64,000 nt of DNA from Thiotrichaceae bacterium. Lineage in GTDB: Bacteria > Pseudomonadota > Gammaproteobacteria > Beggiatoales > Beggiatoaceae. Below the pieces are notes generated by a model. The model was not told the DNA's origin, searched no databases, and was given only the letters and a program-made list of their open reading frames with translations. The stretch covers positions 40,442 through 104,441 of the forward strand of contig JAABRD010000012.1 in NCBI GenBank assembly GCA_011391085.1. Reading direction: 5' to 3'. Position numbers and translations under genes: made by a program. This document shows positions 28,470 through 37,597 of the stretch, in pieces (the first letter of the stretch is position 1; the number at the start of each line of letters is the position of its first letter).

Positions 28470-29636
28470 TTAGAATTTCTTATTCTCCAGTTCCGTCCCT
28501 TCATTTTCCATTAATTCTTCACCGGTGTCCGGCAAAATTCCATAGGGGTTGACCAGTAAAGTTTTTGGCGGTTTATTGATACCCAAAAATTGTACCATCA
28601 CCATATAAGCCTGCTGTTCTTTTTTGGCCTGGTCAGGTGTTTGTTCATCAGTATCCGTGGGTGCCTTCTCCGCCGCCCCGGTGGTCTTCGTCACTTGAGT
28701 GTCATCTGTCTCCGCCGGTTTATCCTGATCATCTGTTTTAGGTTCTACCGTTTGCAGGGCAATGGTGTAAAATGGACTGCCTGGCGTAAAATTTATCCAA
28801 GGTTGAAATTTGGCCATTTGTTCAGGTTCGATGAACTCATTGAAATCTTGAAACGTTTTGAGGTCCTGGTCACGACGTTTGGTTAAAATGGTGTCGACAA
28901 TCTTTCCATCTAAGCCAGGAATCATGAGGAGAACTTCACGGGAAGCGAGATTCGGGTTCACGCCGGCCATGTTGCTGTAAATAGTGAAGACTGCATCCAT
29001 GTTGATACCTTCAAACACTTTGTCAAAGCCTTTGATGAGAAGAAATTCTTCAACGGTTTCTATCGGGCTATTACGTGGTCCATAAGGCAATCCGAGCTCT
29101 TCATAGTCCTCTTTTTCAGCACCATTGGCACGTTTCAAGTCATCCTTGTCAATCCAATCTTGCCAGGCTGCCATGAGGGCATCCAGTTGTTCTAGGTCAT
29201 TCCCCACTTGATTTTCTAACAGGTCGCGCATTTGTTTGGGGGAAAGACGTTGAAGATTGATTTTGCCTAAGTGATCATAAATGCGAACTTGGATATTTTT
29301 CGGGGCTGGATAAGCTAGCCCGAGAACCTGACCATTAAAACGATAGGCTTTGTTGCGACGTTCACTTAATGGCAATTCTTGTTCTTTGCCAGGCGGGTCT
29401 GGCATTCGGGAAATCATCAGTTCCATTTCTGCCATGCGCAAGGTCGTAAGGGTGTCGCTGAGATTTTGAACCCCTAGTTTATTGGCTAACACCACTTTGG
29501 CAGACAGGCGCGTCTCGCTGGCTATCGTGGCGACAATGATGGTGATAATCATAATGAACCAGAGGATGACCACGAGAATGAGACCGCGTTGGGATGTGTT
29601 GGGAGTTGGGGGGGAATGGGTAGGAGTGGTAGTCAT
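28470..29636 (-). CDS. gspK: Type II secretion minor pseudopilin GspK
   Basis: The protein has 388 residues. The N-terminus has a basic leader, the cleavage region SQRGLILVVILWF and a hydrophobic pilin helix. The large C-terminal domain holds the helix-hairpin-helix-like region SREVLLMIPGLDG and FQDFNEFIEPEQ typical of GspK. It should cap the pseudopilus tip with GspI/GspJ in the inner membrane and periplasm. No other gsp gene lies in the window, so it is unusually isolated. A low-complexity acidic Thr/Asp/Lys insert lies near residues 310-345. Confidence 0.88.
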   Translation of the reverse strand: MTTTPTHSPPTPNTSQRGLILVVILWFIMIITIIVATIASETRLSAKVVLANKLGVQNLSDTLTTLRMAEMELMISRMPDPPGKEQELPLSERRNKAYRFNGQVLGLAYPAPKNIQVRIYDHLGKINLQRLSPKQMRDLLENQVGNDLEQLDALMAAWQDWIDKDDLKRANGAEKEDYEELGLPYGPRNSPIETVEEFLLIKGFDKVFEGINMDAVFTIYSNMAGVNPNLASREVLLMIPGLDGKIVDTILTKRRDQDLKTFQDFNEFIEPEQMAKFQPWINFTPGSPFYTIALQTVEPKTDDQDKPAETDDTQVTKTTGAAEKAPTDTDEQTPDQAKKEQQAYMVMVQFLGINKPPKTLLVNPYGILPDTGEELMENEGTELENKKF

Positions 29637-29769
29637 AAATTGAATGTGGTGGTGTTCTCCCCTCTCCCCCTGGGAGAGGGGCCTGGGGTGAGGGCAGTGA
29701 AGGTAGGCCGAAACCTGACAGGTCTAAAAGACCTGTTAGGTTTTTTTATAGTGATATTCACTTATTCTT

Positions 29770-29837
29770 GTACCCCCCCCAGCCCCCCCGTACACGGGGG
29801 GAGTGACCCCCCTGCGTGCGGGGGGTTAGGGGGGTAC
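29770..29837. repeat. GTACCCCC palindrome, copy 1
   Basis: GTACCCCCC...GTACACGGGGGGAG...GCGTGCGGGGG...GGGGTAC forms a strong G/C hairpin with GTAC ends. Further copies are at 29866-29936, 37436-37505, 63801-63868 and 63953 to the window end. Each is flanked by TATTACTATA/ATAGTGATATT-like A/T sequence. Confidence 0.85.
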
Positions 29838-29865
29838 AAGAGTGAAGGAATATTACTATATTCTT

Positions 29866-29936
29866 GTACCCCCCCAGCCCCCCCGTACACGGGGGGGAGT
29901 GACCCCCCTGCGTGCGGGGGGGCAGGGGGGGGGTAC
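29866..29936. repeat. GTACCCCC palindrome, copy 2
   Basis: A second G/C hairpin copy lies 28 bases after the first in the same orientation. The two copies sit between gspK and rfbD. Confidence 0.85.
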
Positions 29937-29957
29937 AAAAATGAATATTACTATATG

Positions 29958-30833
29958 TTATTCCATACACAATTCTAACGCCCTTTCCCACGCAGGTAAA
30001 GTAATACCAAACGTGTCTATCAATTTCGTGTTGGCTAACACCGAATAAACTGGTCGTTTCGCGGGTGTAGGATACTCAGCAGTGGTGATAGGCAGGATTT
30101 GCGGTTGCTGTTCGCCATATTTCAGAATTGCTTTGGTAAAGTCATACCAGGTCGTTTGACCACCACACGTCAGGTGATAAATGCCTGACAAAGAGTCTAA
30201 ATCTGCTTGATATAAGGGGGAGACGAGTTGTGACAATATGTGGGTAGTCGCTTCTGCAATGGTACGACTCCAAGTCGGGGCGCCAAATTGGTCGGCCACA
30301 ATTCTAAGTTCTTCCCGTTCTTTGGCCAAGCGTTGGATAGTCAAGAGAAAATTGTTGCCGCGGCGTCCATAGACCCAGGCGGTACGCAAGATCAGATAAT
30401 GTCCGCCGATGGACTGAATCGCTTGTTCGCCTGCTAATTTACTGGCACCGTAAGCACTGACAGGATTGACGTTATTTTGTTCAGTATAAGGTTGCTGATG
30501 CGTACCATCAAAGACATAATCGGTGGAATAGTGAACCAGAAGGGCAGATAAACGCCGGGCTTCTTCGGCAAGAATGCCGGGGGCGGTACCATTAATAACA
30601 TAAGCCAATTCAGATTCTTGTTCGGCTTTGTCAACAGCAGTATAAGCCGCCGCATTGACAATGATGTGGGGTTGAACATCCCGCACCATTTGACGAATTG
30701 AATCTGGGTTAGCCAGGTCCAAAGTAGGATTGGTATGGCGGCCTACGGCAATCACATTTCCCAAGGTTTGGGTGCAACGTAGTAATTCCCAACCCACTTG
30801 ACCAGTGGGGGCGAGGAGGAGGATTCGTGTCAT
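29958..30833 (-). CDS. rfbD: dTDP-4-dehydrorhamnose reductase
   Basis: This 291-residue short-chain dehydrogenase makes dTDP-L-rhamnose with NADPH, for surface polysaccharide. The Rossmann motif is LLAPTGQVGWELL, the catalytic Tyr/Lys are in YGASKLAGEQ, and STDYVFDG and RTAWVYG are family signatures. The length is normal. It is also called rmlD. The partner genes rfbA, rfbB and rfbC are not in the window. An 8-bp-duplicating element is inserted 16 bases upstream of the start. Confidence 0.95.
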   Translation of the reverse strand: MTRILLLAPTGQVGWELLRCTQTLGNVIAVGRHTNPTLDLANPDSIRQMVRDVQPHIIVNAAAYTAVDKAEQESELAYVINGTAPGILAEEARRLSALLVHYSTDYVFDGTHQQPYTEQNNVNPVSAYGASKLAGEQAIQSIGGHYLILRTAWVYGRRGNNFLLTIQRLAKEREELRIVADQFGAPTWSRTIAEATTHILSQLVSPLYQADLDSLSGIYHLTCGGQTTWYDFTKAILKYGEQQPQILPITTAEYPTPAKRPVYSVLANTKLIDTFGITLPAWERALELCME

Positions 30834-30849
30834 TTTTGAATGAATAGTG

Positions 30850-31014
30850 AGTAGTGATGCAATGTGGGTGTACTGTCTGAACTTTGATTAGAATGATTTT
30901 CAGATGGACTCTGATTAGTCAAGCCTCCTTTCATAGCCCTCATTTAATCATTTCAATCAGAGTTCAAGACCAACGAGAAACCGCACGATATTTCACTCAG
31001 ATTGCATCACTACC
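30850..31014. mobile_element. Non-autonomous element, GGTAGTGATGCA family, 165 bp
   Basis: The ends are AGTAGTGATGCAATGTGGGT and CACTCAGATTGCATCACTACC. The flanking duplication is GAATAGTG (30842-30849 and 31015-31022). The interior (CTGTCTGAACTTTGATTAG...CCGCACGATATTTCAC) closely matches the copy at 46641-46805. Nothing coding was seen in 30834-31429. That spacer also has a CCCAAAACGTGTTTTGGG palindrome near 31150 and the inverted repeat CCTATATTTTACTGAG/CTCAGTAAAATAGG at about 31,257-31,315. Confidence 0.9.
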
Positions 31015-31429
31015 GAATAGTGAATAATAAATAATAAACCAGGAGTCCCTATCTTTCTCAGGAGGAGAAAGTGTCACTTTGTCAGGTGACGGTCAAAGCG
31101 TCACTTGAGGTTAAAATGAGTTTATCGTTACCTTTCGTGATGGTGGTGTCCCAAAACGTGTTTTGGGACTCCACCGAGACATGACCACAGATTAGATGGT
31201 GTTGAACACAAGGTAAGGTTCTTAATATAATAGAGTTGAATAACAGAAATATTTAACCTATATTTTACTGAGAAATTCAGCCCAGGGCACCTCATTTTTC
31301 ACTCAGTAAAATAGGTATTCTACACAGAATATGCGTGTGTCAATGGTAAAAGTTCGGTTTTTCAAGGCTTCAACTATTCATGTTTTTTATGTAAAATATA
31401 TTTTCAGATAATGTCTATAATTACGACAA

Positions 31430-32839
31430 ATGACCAGCAAAGACCCTATTTTCCTAGACTGCCCCTACATTGAAAAAGACGAAGCTAAAAAACTGGGGGC
31501 GAGATATAATGGTGCATTAAAAAAATGGTTCATCCCGCCTGGACTGGATACAGAACCCTTTGCCAGATGGTTACCTAAACAAGAATTAGCCACTTCTGTG
31601 GAAACCGCTGATAGTTTATCTTTACATGAATTGTTACTGAAAGTCAAACAAACTGTTGAACAACAGCACGCTACCCGCTATTGGGTACGGGCCGAAATCG
31701 TCCACCTGTCTCGCAAAGCACATCTCTATTTGGAACTTGCCGACCATGATTCTCAAGGTCAAGAACTTGCCCACGCACGGGCCACGATTTGGAATGACAG
31801 GGCTAATACTCTCTTACCACGTTTCGAACAACTCACAGGACTGCCTTTTCAATCAGGCATCAAAGTCCTCCTCCAAACTCATCTCCAATTTCATCCACTG
31901 TATGGACTCTCCCTGAATGTCTTAGACATTGTCCCTCATTTTACTTTGGGCGACCTTGAGGCGAAATTCAATCGTATTCGTATCCAACTGACTCAAGAAG
32001 GAATTTATATCCAAAACAAACAATTTCCCCCCATCAAGGAATTTTGCAAAGTGGCGGTCCTTGCCCCACCCCAGGCCGCGGGACTAGGTGATTTCCAAAG
32101 TCAAGCCGATCTGTTGGTCACCCACGGCCTTTGCGAATTTCACTATTACTTTGCTACTTTCCAAGGCGCCCAAGCCGTCACCGAGATTCCCGCCGCGATT
32201 GCCACTATTAATCAAGACCATCAGCACCAACATTATGATGCCCTCGTGATTATTCGCGGCGGTGGGGCTAAAATGGACATCTATCAACTCAATGAATATC
32301 CCATTGCCAAAGCCTTATGTACCGCTGAGTTGCCAGTCATTGTTGGTATTGGCCATGAACGAGACAAGACTTTATTAGATGACGTTGCCTATCACTCCTG
32401 TCATACCCCTAGCTTAGTGATTACTTACATTCAGGCGATTATCGTGCAAAATGCCCAACAGGCGCAACAACATTGGCAATGGTCTTTCAAACTGGCCCAG
32501 GATGCCCTGCAACGGGCGACACTTTTGAATGAACGACTTCATGCCCAGATTCGTCATCAAGCGGTCCAACAATTGGGTGAACATAAAAGTGGACTTGCTA
32601 CTTTGTTACAAGAGATTAAACATGCGGGTCAACTGCAACTTCAAAAGGCCCAACATCGGGTTAAACTGTTGATGGGCCAAGTGGTTTTGGGCAATCCTAA
32701 ACTCATTTTGAAACGGGGTTATGCTATTATTAGAAATTCACAAAATCAAGTTCTCACCACGAAAGCTAAAGCGAGTCAAGAATCATCACTCATTATAGAA
32801 TTTCAAGATGGGCGTTTGACCTGTTCTAAAACGAAATAA
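31430..32839 (+). CDS. xseA: Exodeoxyribonuclease VII large subunit with DUF5710 N-terminal domain
   Basis: Residues 1-50 (FLDCPYIEKDEAKKLGARY...LKKWFIPPG) match the DUF5710 pattern, not part of standard XseA. Then come an OB-fold (HATRYWVRAEIVHLS), the catalytic core (KVAVLAPPQAAGLGDF, ALVIIRGGGAKMD, PVIVGIGHERDKTLLDDVA) and a C-terminal coiled coil ending NPKLILKRGYAII. With XseB it degrades single-stranded DNA in repair. There is no clear Shine-Dalgarno site. A TATAAT at 31416 lies only nine bases before the ATG, which hints at a nearly leaderless message. The small subunit gene lies 607 bases downstream, beyond a tandem repeat array. Confidence 0.9.
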   Translation: MTSKDPIFLDCPYIEKDEAKKLGARYNGALKKWFIPPGLDTEPFARWLPKQELATSVETADSLSLHELLLKVKQTVEQQHATRYWVRAEIVHLSRKAHLYLELADHDSQGQELAHARATIWNDRANTLLPRFEQLTGLPFQSGIKVLLQTHLQFHPLYGLSLNVLDIVPHFTLGDLEAKFNRIRIQLTQEGIYIQNKQFPPIKEFCKVAVLAPPQAAGLGDFQSQADLLVTHGLCEFHYYFATFQGAQAVTEIPAAIATINQDHQHQHYDALVIIRGGGAKMDIYQLNEYPIAKALCTAELPVIVGIGHERDKTLLDDVAYHSCHTPSLVITYIQAIIVQNAQQAQQHWQWSFKLAQDALQRATLLNERLHAQIRHQAVQQLGEHKSGLATLLQEIKHAGQLQLQKAQHRVKLLMGQVVLGNPKLILKRGYAIIRNSQNQVLTTKAKASQESSLIIEFQDGRLTCSKTK

Positions 32840-32889
32840 TGAATAAAACCAAGGGTGAACTAGAGGCTTTAGCCGCAATGCCTAACCAT

Positions 32890-33367
32890 GTAGGGTGGAT
32901 TAAGCGTCAGCGTATCCACCAGTTTCGGGGATGGTGGATACGCTGACGCTTAATCCACCCTACCTTAACTTAATGGCATTGAGGCTTTAGAAACTGGTGG
33001 ATACGCTGACGCTTAATCCACCCTACCTTAACTTAATGGCATTGAGGCTTTAGAAACTGGTGGATACGCTGACGCTTAATCCACCCTACCTTAACTTAAT
33101 GGCATTGAGGCTTTAGAAACTGGTGGATACGCTGACGCTTAATCCACCCTACCTTAACTTAATGGCATTGAGGCTTTAGAAACTGGTGGATACGCTGACG
33201 CTTAATCCACCCTACCTTAACTTAATGGCATTGAGGCTTTAGAAACTGGTGGATACGCTGACGCTTAATCCACCCTACCTTAACTTAATGGCATTGAGGC
33301 TTTAGAAATTGGTGGATACGCTGACGCTTAATCCACCCTACCTTAACTTAATGGCATTGAGGCTTTC
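32890..33367. repeat. 63-bp tandem repeat array between xseA and xseB
   Basis: After an inverted repeat (arms about 32890-32920 and 32934-32964), a 63-base unit starts at 32991, 33054, 33117, 33180, 33243 and 33306, preceded by a partial copy. Units are nearly identical (AAACTGG changes to AAATTGG in the last). Each unit contains GTGGATACGCTGACGCTTAA and TTAACTTAATGGCATTGA. The second motif matches the end of the mobile element at 53251-53408. Confidence 0.92.
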
Positions 33368-33446
33368 GCCGGTGGGCGGGGCACGTCACCGGCTAAAGCC
33401 TCTAGTCCACCATTGGTTTTATCATTATTCATTATTCATTTATGTT

Positions 33447-33647
33447 ATGTCTGAAGAAGCGACCACTTACTTAGAAAATTATCAGAAACTTAAAAACATT
33501 GCCAAGACCATAGGTGACCAAACCGAATTAGATATTGATAAATTAGTCACTTTGGTAGAACAAGCGACAGATGCCTATAAAAAATGTCAGGCACGCATTG
33601 AAGCAGTGGAAAAGGTGTTGGGAATGTTGGAAATGGATAATGGATAA
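33447..33647 (+). CDS. xseB: Exodeoxyribonuclease VII small subunit
   Basis: The protein has 66 residues, all helical (YLENYQKLKNIAKTIGDQTELDIDKLVTLVEQATDAYKKCQARIEAVEKVL), which fits XseB. I chose the ATG at 33447 (MSEEATT); the frame extends upstream only through the repeat array. Its closeness to xseA supports the call, although the two genes are usually not neighbours in enterobacteria. The sequence is divergent, so identity rests partly on context. Confidence 0.8.
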   Translation: MSEEATTYLENYQKLKNIAKTIGDQTELDIDKLVTLVEQATDAYKKCQARIEAVEKVLGMLEMDNG

Positions 33648-33706
33648 TGGATAATGTCCAAAACCTGTTTTGGACTCCAATTCATTATTCATTACTCATT
33701 AATCCC

Positions 33707-35656
33707 ATGTTAAACCTTTTCAAAAAAATCCTTGAATTTAAACAGTCACCCATCCTTATTGCAATTTTCATCGGTCATCTCGTCTTCTCCAGCGTCTTTG
33801 GCTTACGTGCGTATGGTCTCTTACAAGATTGGGAATTGTCTATTTATGATTTGATGCTATGGACACGGGCTATCAGCATTTCTTCAGATAATCGAATTGT
33901 TATGATTCTGGCCAATGACGAAGACCAACGTCAATCGGGTTGGCCCATCTCTGATGAAATTTTGGCGCAATTGTTTGAAAAGGTGTTAGCCCAACAAGCT
34001 AATTCTATTGGTTTAGATATTTACCGCGATTTGCCAGTCCCCATCGGCGGTGGCCCAGGCCATGAACATTTAACTGAAATATTGTCTTCCAAATCCAATG
34101 TTTTTGGCATCTTTAAATACCAAGACACTGGGACGGGTGCTTCTGTGAATCCACCGCCAGGCTTGAAGGACACCGATAGGGTGAGTTTCAATGACATTCC
34201 TTCAGACACCGGCGGAATCATTCGGAGAGGGTTGTTATACATGGGCGATGAAACGGGTGTCTATGAATTTTTTGGACTCAAACTGGCCCTCCATTATCTT
34301 GCCAAAAAAGACATAGTTCCTCAAGGCGACCCTAACAATCCCAATGCCCTGGTGCTTGGCAACAGCACTCTCATTCCTCTTGACGAAAATTTTGGCGGTT
34401 ACGTGCAACAAGATGCAGGCGGATTCCAGTTGATGTTGACCTACCCTGGGGCACCGACAGGTTTTCGATCTATCAGTTTCACGCAAGTCTTAACAGCGGA
34501 CCCAGAGACTCTTAGCAACTGGGTGAAAGACAAAATTGTGATTATTGGTGTCAATGCCGAAGCGACCCCTGATTTCGTCTATACACCCTTTGGCTTATGG
34601 TTGTCAGGCGAACAACGCATCCCCGGCGCCATGATACACGCTTATGCCACCAGCCAATTGATACGAATGGCCATGGGCGAATCTCACCCTCTCCAAACGT
34701 GGACTGACACTCAAGAAACCCTTTGGATTTGGCTATGGAGCCTCGTCAGTGCCTTTATCTGCTTATGGGCCCGTTCACTGTGGCGATTCACTCTGTCTAT
34801 GCTAAGTGGCATCCCTATCCTATTTTTGCTAAGTTATCTCGCCTTCACCGTGGACCTTTGGATACTGGTAGCTGCCCCCTTGATCGGTTGGATACTGTCC
34901 TTCTTACTCATGTTGGCCTATCTTTCCAACCAAGACCGTCAACAACAAGCCGTCCTCATGCAAATTTTTTCTAAACACGTCTCTAAAGATGTCGCCCAAG
35001 CCATCTGGAAACAACGTGAACACTATCTCAGTGAAGGTCGCCTCGTTCCCCAGCGACTTACCGCGACGGTACTCTTTACGGATTTGCAAGGATTCACCGC
35101 GGTCTCGGAAAACATGGAACCTCAAGCCCTGATGACTTGGCTGAACCAATACATGGAAACCATGGTCAACCTGATTGAAAAACAATATGATGGTCAAGTC
35201 AACAAATTCATAGGGGATGCCATTATGGCTGTGTTTGGCGTACCCATTCCCCATACTACAGAAATAGCTATTGCCCGTGATGCCATCAATGCAGTACAAT
35301 GCGCCCTGGCCATGCGTCAAGAAATGGAACGACTCTGCCTGATTTGGAAAGAACAAGGCTTGCCTACGATACGAATGCGAGTCGGCATTTTCACAGGCAC
35401 CGTCATTGCCGGTAGTCTAGGCAGCACCGAACGTCAGGAATATACGGTGCTAGGTGACACGGTCAATACCGCCTCCCGCTTAGAAAGTTTTGATAAATTA
35501 CTAGAAGTTGACAACGTTTGCCGCATTTTGATAGGTGAATCTACTTTACACTATCTTGACAATCAATTTCAGACAGAACCAGTCGGTGAAGTTTCCCTCA
35601 AAGGTAAGCAGGTTAAACTGACTATTTATCGAGTCATATCCAAAAATGAAGAATAG
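33707..35656 (+). CDS. CHASE2-domain adenylate/guanylate cyclase
   Basis: The protein has 649 residues from MLNLFKKILEF; an ATG at 33647 overlapping the xseB stop would add 20 spacer-encoded residues. An N-terminal membrane helix is followed by a periplasmic CHASE2 sensor (about 40-335), three closely spaced helices (about 345-420) and a class III cyclase domain. Metal-binding residues are visible in LFTDLQGFT and KFIGDAIMAVFG. The transition-state region is EYTVLGDTVNTASRLES. The Lys before FIGD and the Asp in LGD point to ATP as substrate. It should make cAMP in response to an unknown periplasmic signal. Confidence 0.93.
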   Translation: MLNLFKKILEFKQSPILIAIFIGHLVFSSVFGLRAYGLLQDWELSIYDLMLWTRAISISSDNRIVMILANDEDQRQSGWPISDEILAQLFEKVLAQQANSIGLDIYRDLPVPIGGGPGHEHLTEILSSKSNVFGIFKYQDTGTGASVNPPPGLKDTDRVSFNDIPSDTGGIIRRGLLYMGDETGVYEFFGLKLALHYLAKKDIVPQGDPNNPNALVLGNSTLIPLDENFGGYVQQDAGGFQLMLTYPGAPTGFRSISFTQVLTADPETLSNWVKDKIVIIGVNAEATPDFVYTPFGLWLSGEQRIPGAMIHAYATSQLIRMAMGESHPLQTWTDTQETLWIWLWSLVSAFICLWARSLWRFTLSMLSGIPILFLLSYLAFTVDLWILVAAPLIGWILSFLLMLAYLSNQDRQQQAVLMQIFSKHVSKDVAQAIWKQREHYLSEGRLVPQRLTATVLFTDLQGFTAVSENMEPQALMTWLNQYMETMVNLIEKQYDGQVNKFIGDAIMAVFGVPIPHTTEIAIARDAINAVQCALAMRQEMERLCLIWKEQGLPTIRMRVGIFTGTVIAGSLGSTERQEYTVLGDTVNTASRLESFDKLLEVDNVCRILIGESTLHYLDNQFQTEPVGEVSLKGKQVKLTIYRVISKNEE

Positions 35657-35692
35657 ACTATAGACAAACGAATAATGAATAATGGATAATGG

Positions 35693-35803
35693 TTTGTATC
35701 CACTATCCACTATCCACTAAAACCACTATCCACTAAACCGCTATCCACTATCCACTATCCACTAAACCACTATCCACTAAGTCCGCTATCCACTAAAACC
35801 ACT
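35693..35803. repeat. CACTATC heptamer repeat tract upstream of nuoA
   Basis: About a dozen CTATCCA/CACTAAA units run to the nuoA start codon. They leave no room for a normal ribosome binding site. Confidence 0.85.
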
Positions 35804-36160
35804 ATGTTAGAAAACTACCTACCCATCCTCTTTTTCATGATCATTGGTATTGCCATAGGCGCCGTGATGTCCATCATCGGCTTCCTACTAGGCACCCGCC
35901 GACCTAACCCTGAAAAAGACTCACCCTACGAATGCGGCTTTGAAGCCTTTGAAGATGCCCGCATGAAATTTGACGTCCGTTACTACCTCGTTGCTATCCT
36001 CTTCATCATTTTTGATTTAGAAATAGCCTTTTTATTTCCTTGGGCCGTCATCATCAAAAGTGCCGGTCTCTTTGAATTTATTGCCATGATGATATTCCTC
36101 AGCATACTCGTCATTGGCTTCATCTACGAATGGAAAAAAGGAGCACTCGAATGGGAATAG
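35804..36160 (+). CDS. nuoA: NADH-quinone oxidoreductase subunit A
   Basis: The protein has 118 residues and three membrane helices (about 8-30, 62-82 and 90-110). The family signatures are [12 protein letters not shown] and [19 protein letters not shown]. It is a membrane-arm subunit of complex I near the quinone site. The stop codon overlaps the nuoB start region, showing coupled translation. The upstream heptamer tract ends at the ATG. Confidence 0.96.
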   Translation: MLENYLPILFFMIIGIAIGAVMSIIGFLLGTRRPNPEKDSPYECGFEAFEDARMKFDVRYYLVAILFIIFDLEIAFLFPWAVIIKSAGLFEFIAMMIFLSILVIGFIYEWKKGALEWE

Positions 36161-36633
36161 AAAATCTCTTACCACAAGGCGTTGTCACCACTTCAGCCGA
36201 CGCCCTCATTAACTGGGCCCGCACGGGTTCCATGTGGCCTGTCACCTTTGGATTGGCTTGTTGCGCGGTCGAAATGATGCACGCAGGCGCCTCACGCTAT
36301 GACCTAGACCGCTTTGGTATCATGTTTCGACCCAGTCCCCGCCAGTCCGATGTGATGATTGTCGCAGGCACTCTGGTCAACAAAATGGCCCCAGCCCTTC
36401 GCAAAGTGTATGACCAAATGGCCTCTCCCCGTTGGGTCATCTCCATGGGTTCCTGTGCCAATGGCGGTGGTTACTACCACTATTCTTACTCCGTAGTCCG
36501 GGGTTGCGACAGAATCATCCCCGTGGATATTTACGTCCCAGGTTGCCCCCCCACCGCCGAAGCTCTTCTCTACGGGATTCTTCAATTGCAACAGAAGATT
36601 AAACGCACGAATACGATTGCCCGACCGGCCTAA
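36151..36633 (+). CDS. nuoB: NADH-quinone oxidoreductase subunit B
   Basis: The protein has 160 residues. The start at 36151 overlaps the end of nuoA by ten bases and has AAGGAG about eight bases upstream, inside nuoA. Cys of the N2 4Fe-4S cluster are in [21 protein letters not shown] and [11 protein letters not shown]. It links the peripheral arm to the quinone site. It is a complete, normal copy. Confidence 0.96.
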   Translation: MGIENLLPQGVVTTSADALINWARTGSMWPVTFGLACCAVEMMHAGASRYDLDRFGIMFRPSPRQSDVMIVAGTLVNKMAPALRKVYDQMASPRWVISMGSCANGGGYYHYSYSVVRGCDRIIPVDIYVPGCPPTAEALLYGILQLQQKIKRTNTIARPA

Positions 36634-36648
36634 AAATAATGTGGATGA

Positions 36649-36679
36649 GATTTGACAACTTTTAGAAAGTTGTCAAATC
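36649..36679. terminator. Hairpin between nuoB and nuoC
   Basis: GATTTGACAACTTT and AAAGTTGTCAAATC form a perfect 14-base stem with a three-base loop. No T-run follows, so it could be an attenuator, a processing hairpin or a small repeat, not a true terminator. Confidence 0.4.
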
Positions 36680-36704
36680 TTGCTTAAGCATTGATAAACA
36701 AACT

Positions 36705-37364
36705 ATGGCAACCTACCAACAACCCTTACTCGAAAAACTTCAACAACGCTTTGGCCATATTCTCCTCAAAACTGAATTGGCCCGCAAAGAAGTCACCTTA
36801 GAAATCCCCGATGTCCACATCCTATCAGTCTGTTACGCCCTCCGTGACGAATTTGGCTTTGACCAACTGATAGACCTCTGTGGCATTGACTATTCCCAAT
36901 ATGGCCAAGCCGATTGGGAAACGAAACAAGCCAGTAGCACCGGCTTCAGTCGTGGTGTTAGCACCGGCAGTTACCAAGAAGGAACGAAACCACGACCTCG
37001 GTTTGCCGTCATTTACCACCTTCTTTCCGTTCAACATAATCAACGTCTCAGACTCCGCGCCTACACGGAAGAAGACCAACCTAGAGTCGACTCTGTGATA
37101 AACGTTTGGAACTGTGCCAGTTGGTTTGAACGCGAAGCCTTTGATCTCTACGGCATCCTCTTTGACGGCCATCCCGATTTACGTCGAATACTCACTGACT
37201 ACGGATTCATTGGCCATCCATTCCGCAAAGATTTCCCAGTCAGTGGCAACGTGGAAATGCGTTATGACCCGGAGAAGAAGCGAGTCGTCTATGAACCGGT
37301 CTCAATTCCACCACGGGTATTGGTGCCCAAGGTGATACGGCATGATAATCGGTATACCAACTAA
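36705..37364 (+). CDS. nuoC: NADH-quinone oxidoreductase subunit C
   Basis: The protein has 219 residues. It contains [11 protein letters not shown], the 30-kDa subunit signature region [29 protein letters not shown] and GHPFRKDFP. An insert (about 65-95, [18 protein letters not shown]) lengthens the N-terminal half. The gene is separated from nuoB by 71 bases and a hairpin. The expected next gene, nuoD, is absent: a spacer with repeats follows and then hemL on the opposite strand. Confidence 0.95.
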   Translation: MATYQQPLLEKLQQRFGHILLKTELARKEVTLEIPDVHILSVCYALRDEFGFDQLIDLCGIDYSQYGQADWETKQASSTGFSRGVSTGSYQEGTKPRPRFAVIYHLLSVQHNQRLRLRAYTEEDQPRVDSVINVWNCASWFEREAFDLYGILFDGHPDLRRILTDYGFIGHPFRKDFPVSGNVEMRYDPEKKRVVYEPVSIPPRVLVPKVIRHDNRYTN

Positions 37365-37435
37365 AGTCATGTAGTCTGGGCAAGTATTTATTTGCCCACC
37401 TTCATTCATTCGGTGAAATGGTGGGCTTCTCATTT

Positions 37436-37505
37436 GTACCCCCCCAGCCCCCCGTACACGGGGGGAGTGACTCCCCCCCGCGTGCGGGGGGGCTGGGGGG
37501 GGTAC
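37436..37505. repeat. GTACCCCC palindrome, copy 3
   Basis: This G/C hairpin with GTAC ends has the same structure as copies near 29,800. It lies in the spacer where the nuo cluster stops (37365-37597). TATTACTATATAG follows it. Confidence 0.85.
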
Positions 37506-37597
37506 AAGTGATGAGGAATATTACTATATAGTAGTATTCTAACTAAATTGTACGATTCCAGCGGGGGGTGTACAAATTTATAGGAACATTATTATAA

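Noticed and set aside
29589..30048. Gly/Pro-rich frames through the GTACCCCC palindromes
   Set aside because: They only translate G/C-rich repeats and have no conserved domain.
32991..33367. 63-bp repeats as CRISPR
   Set aside because: The whole unit repeats with no variable spacer, so this is a simple tandem array.
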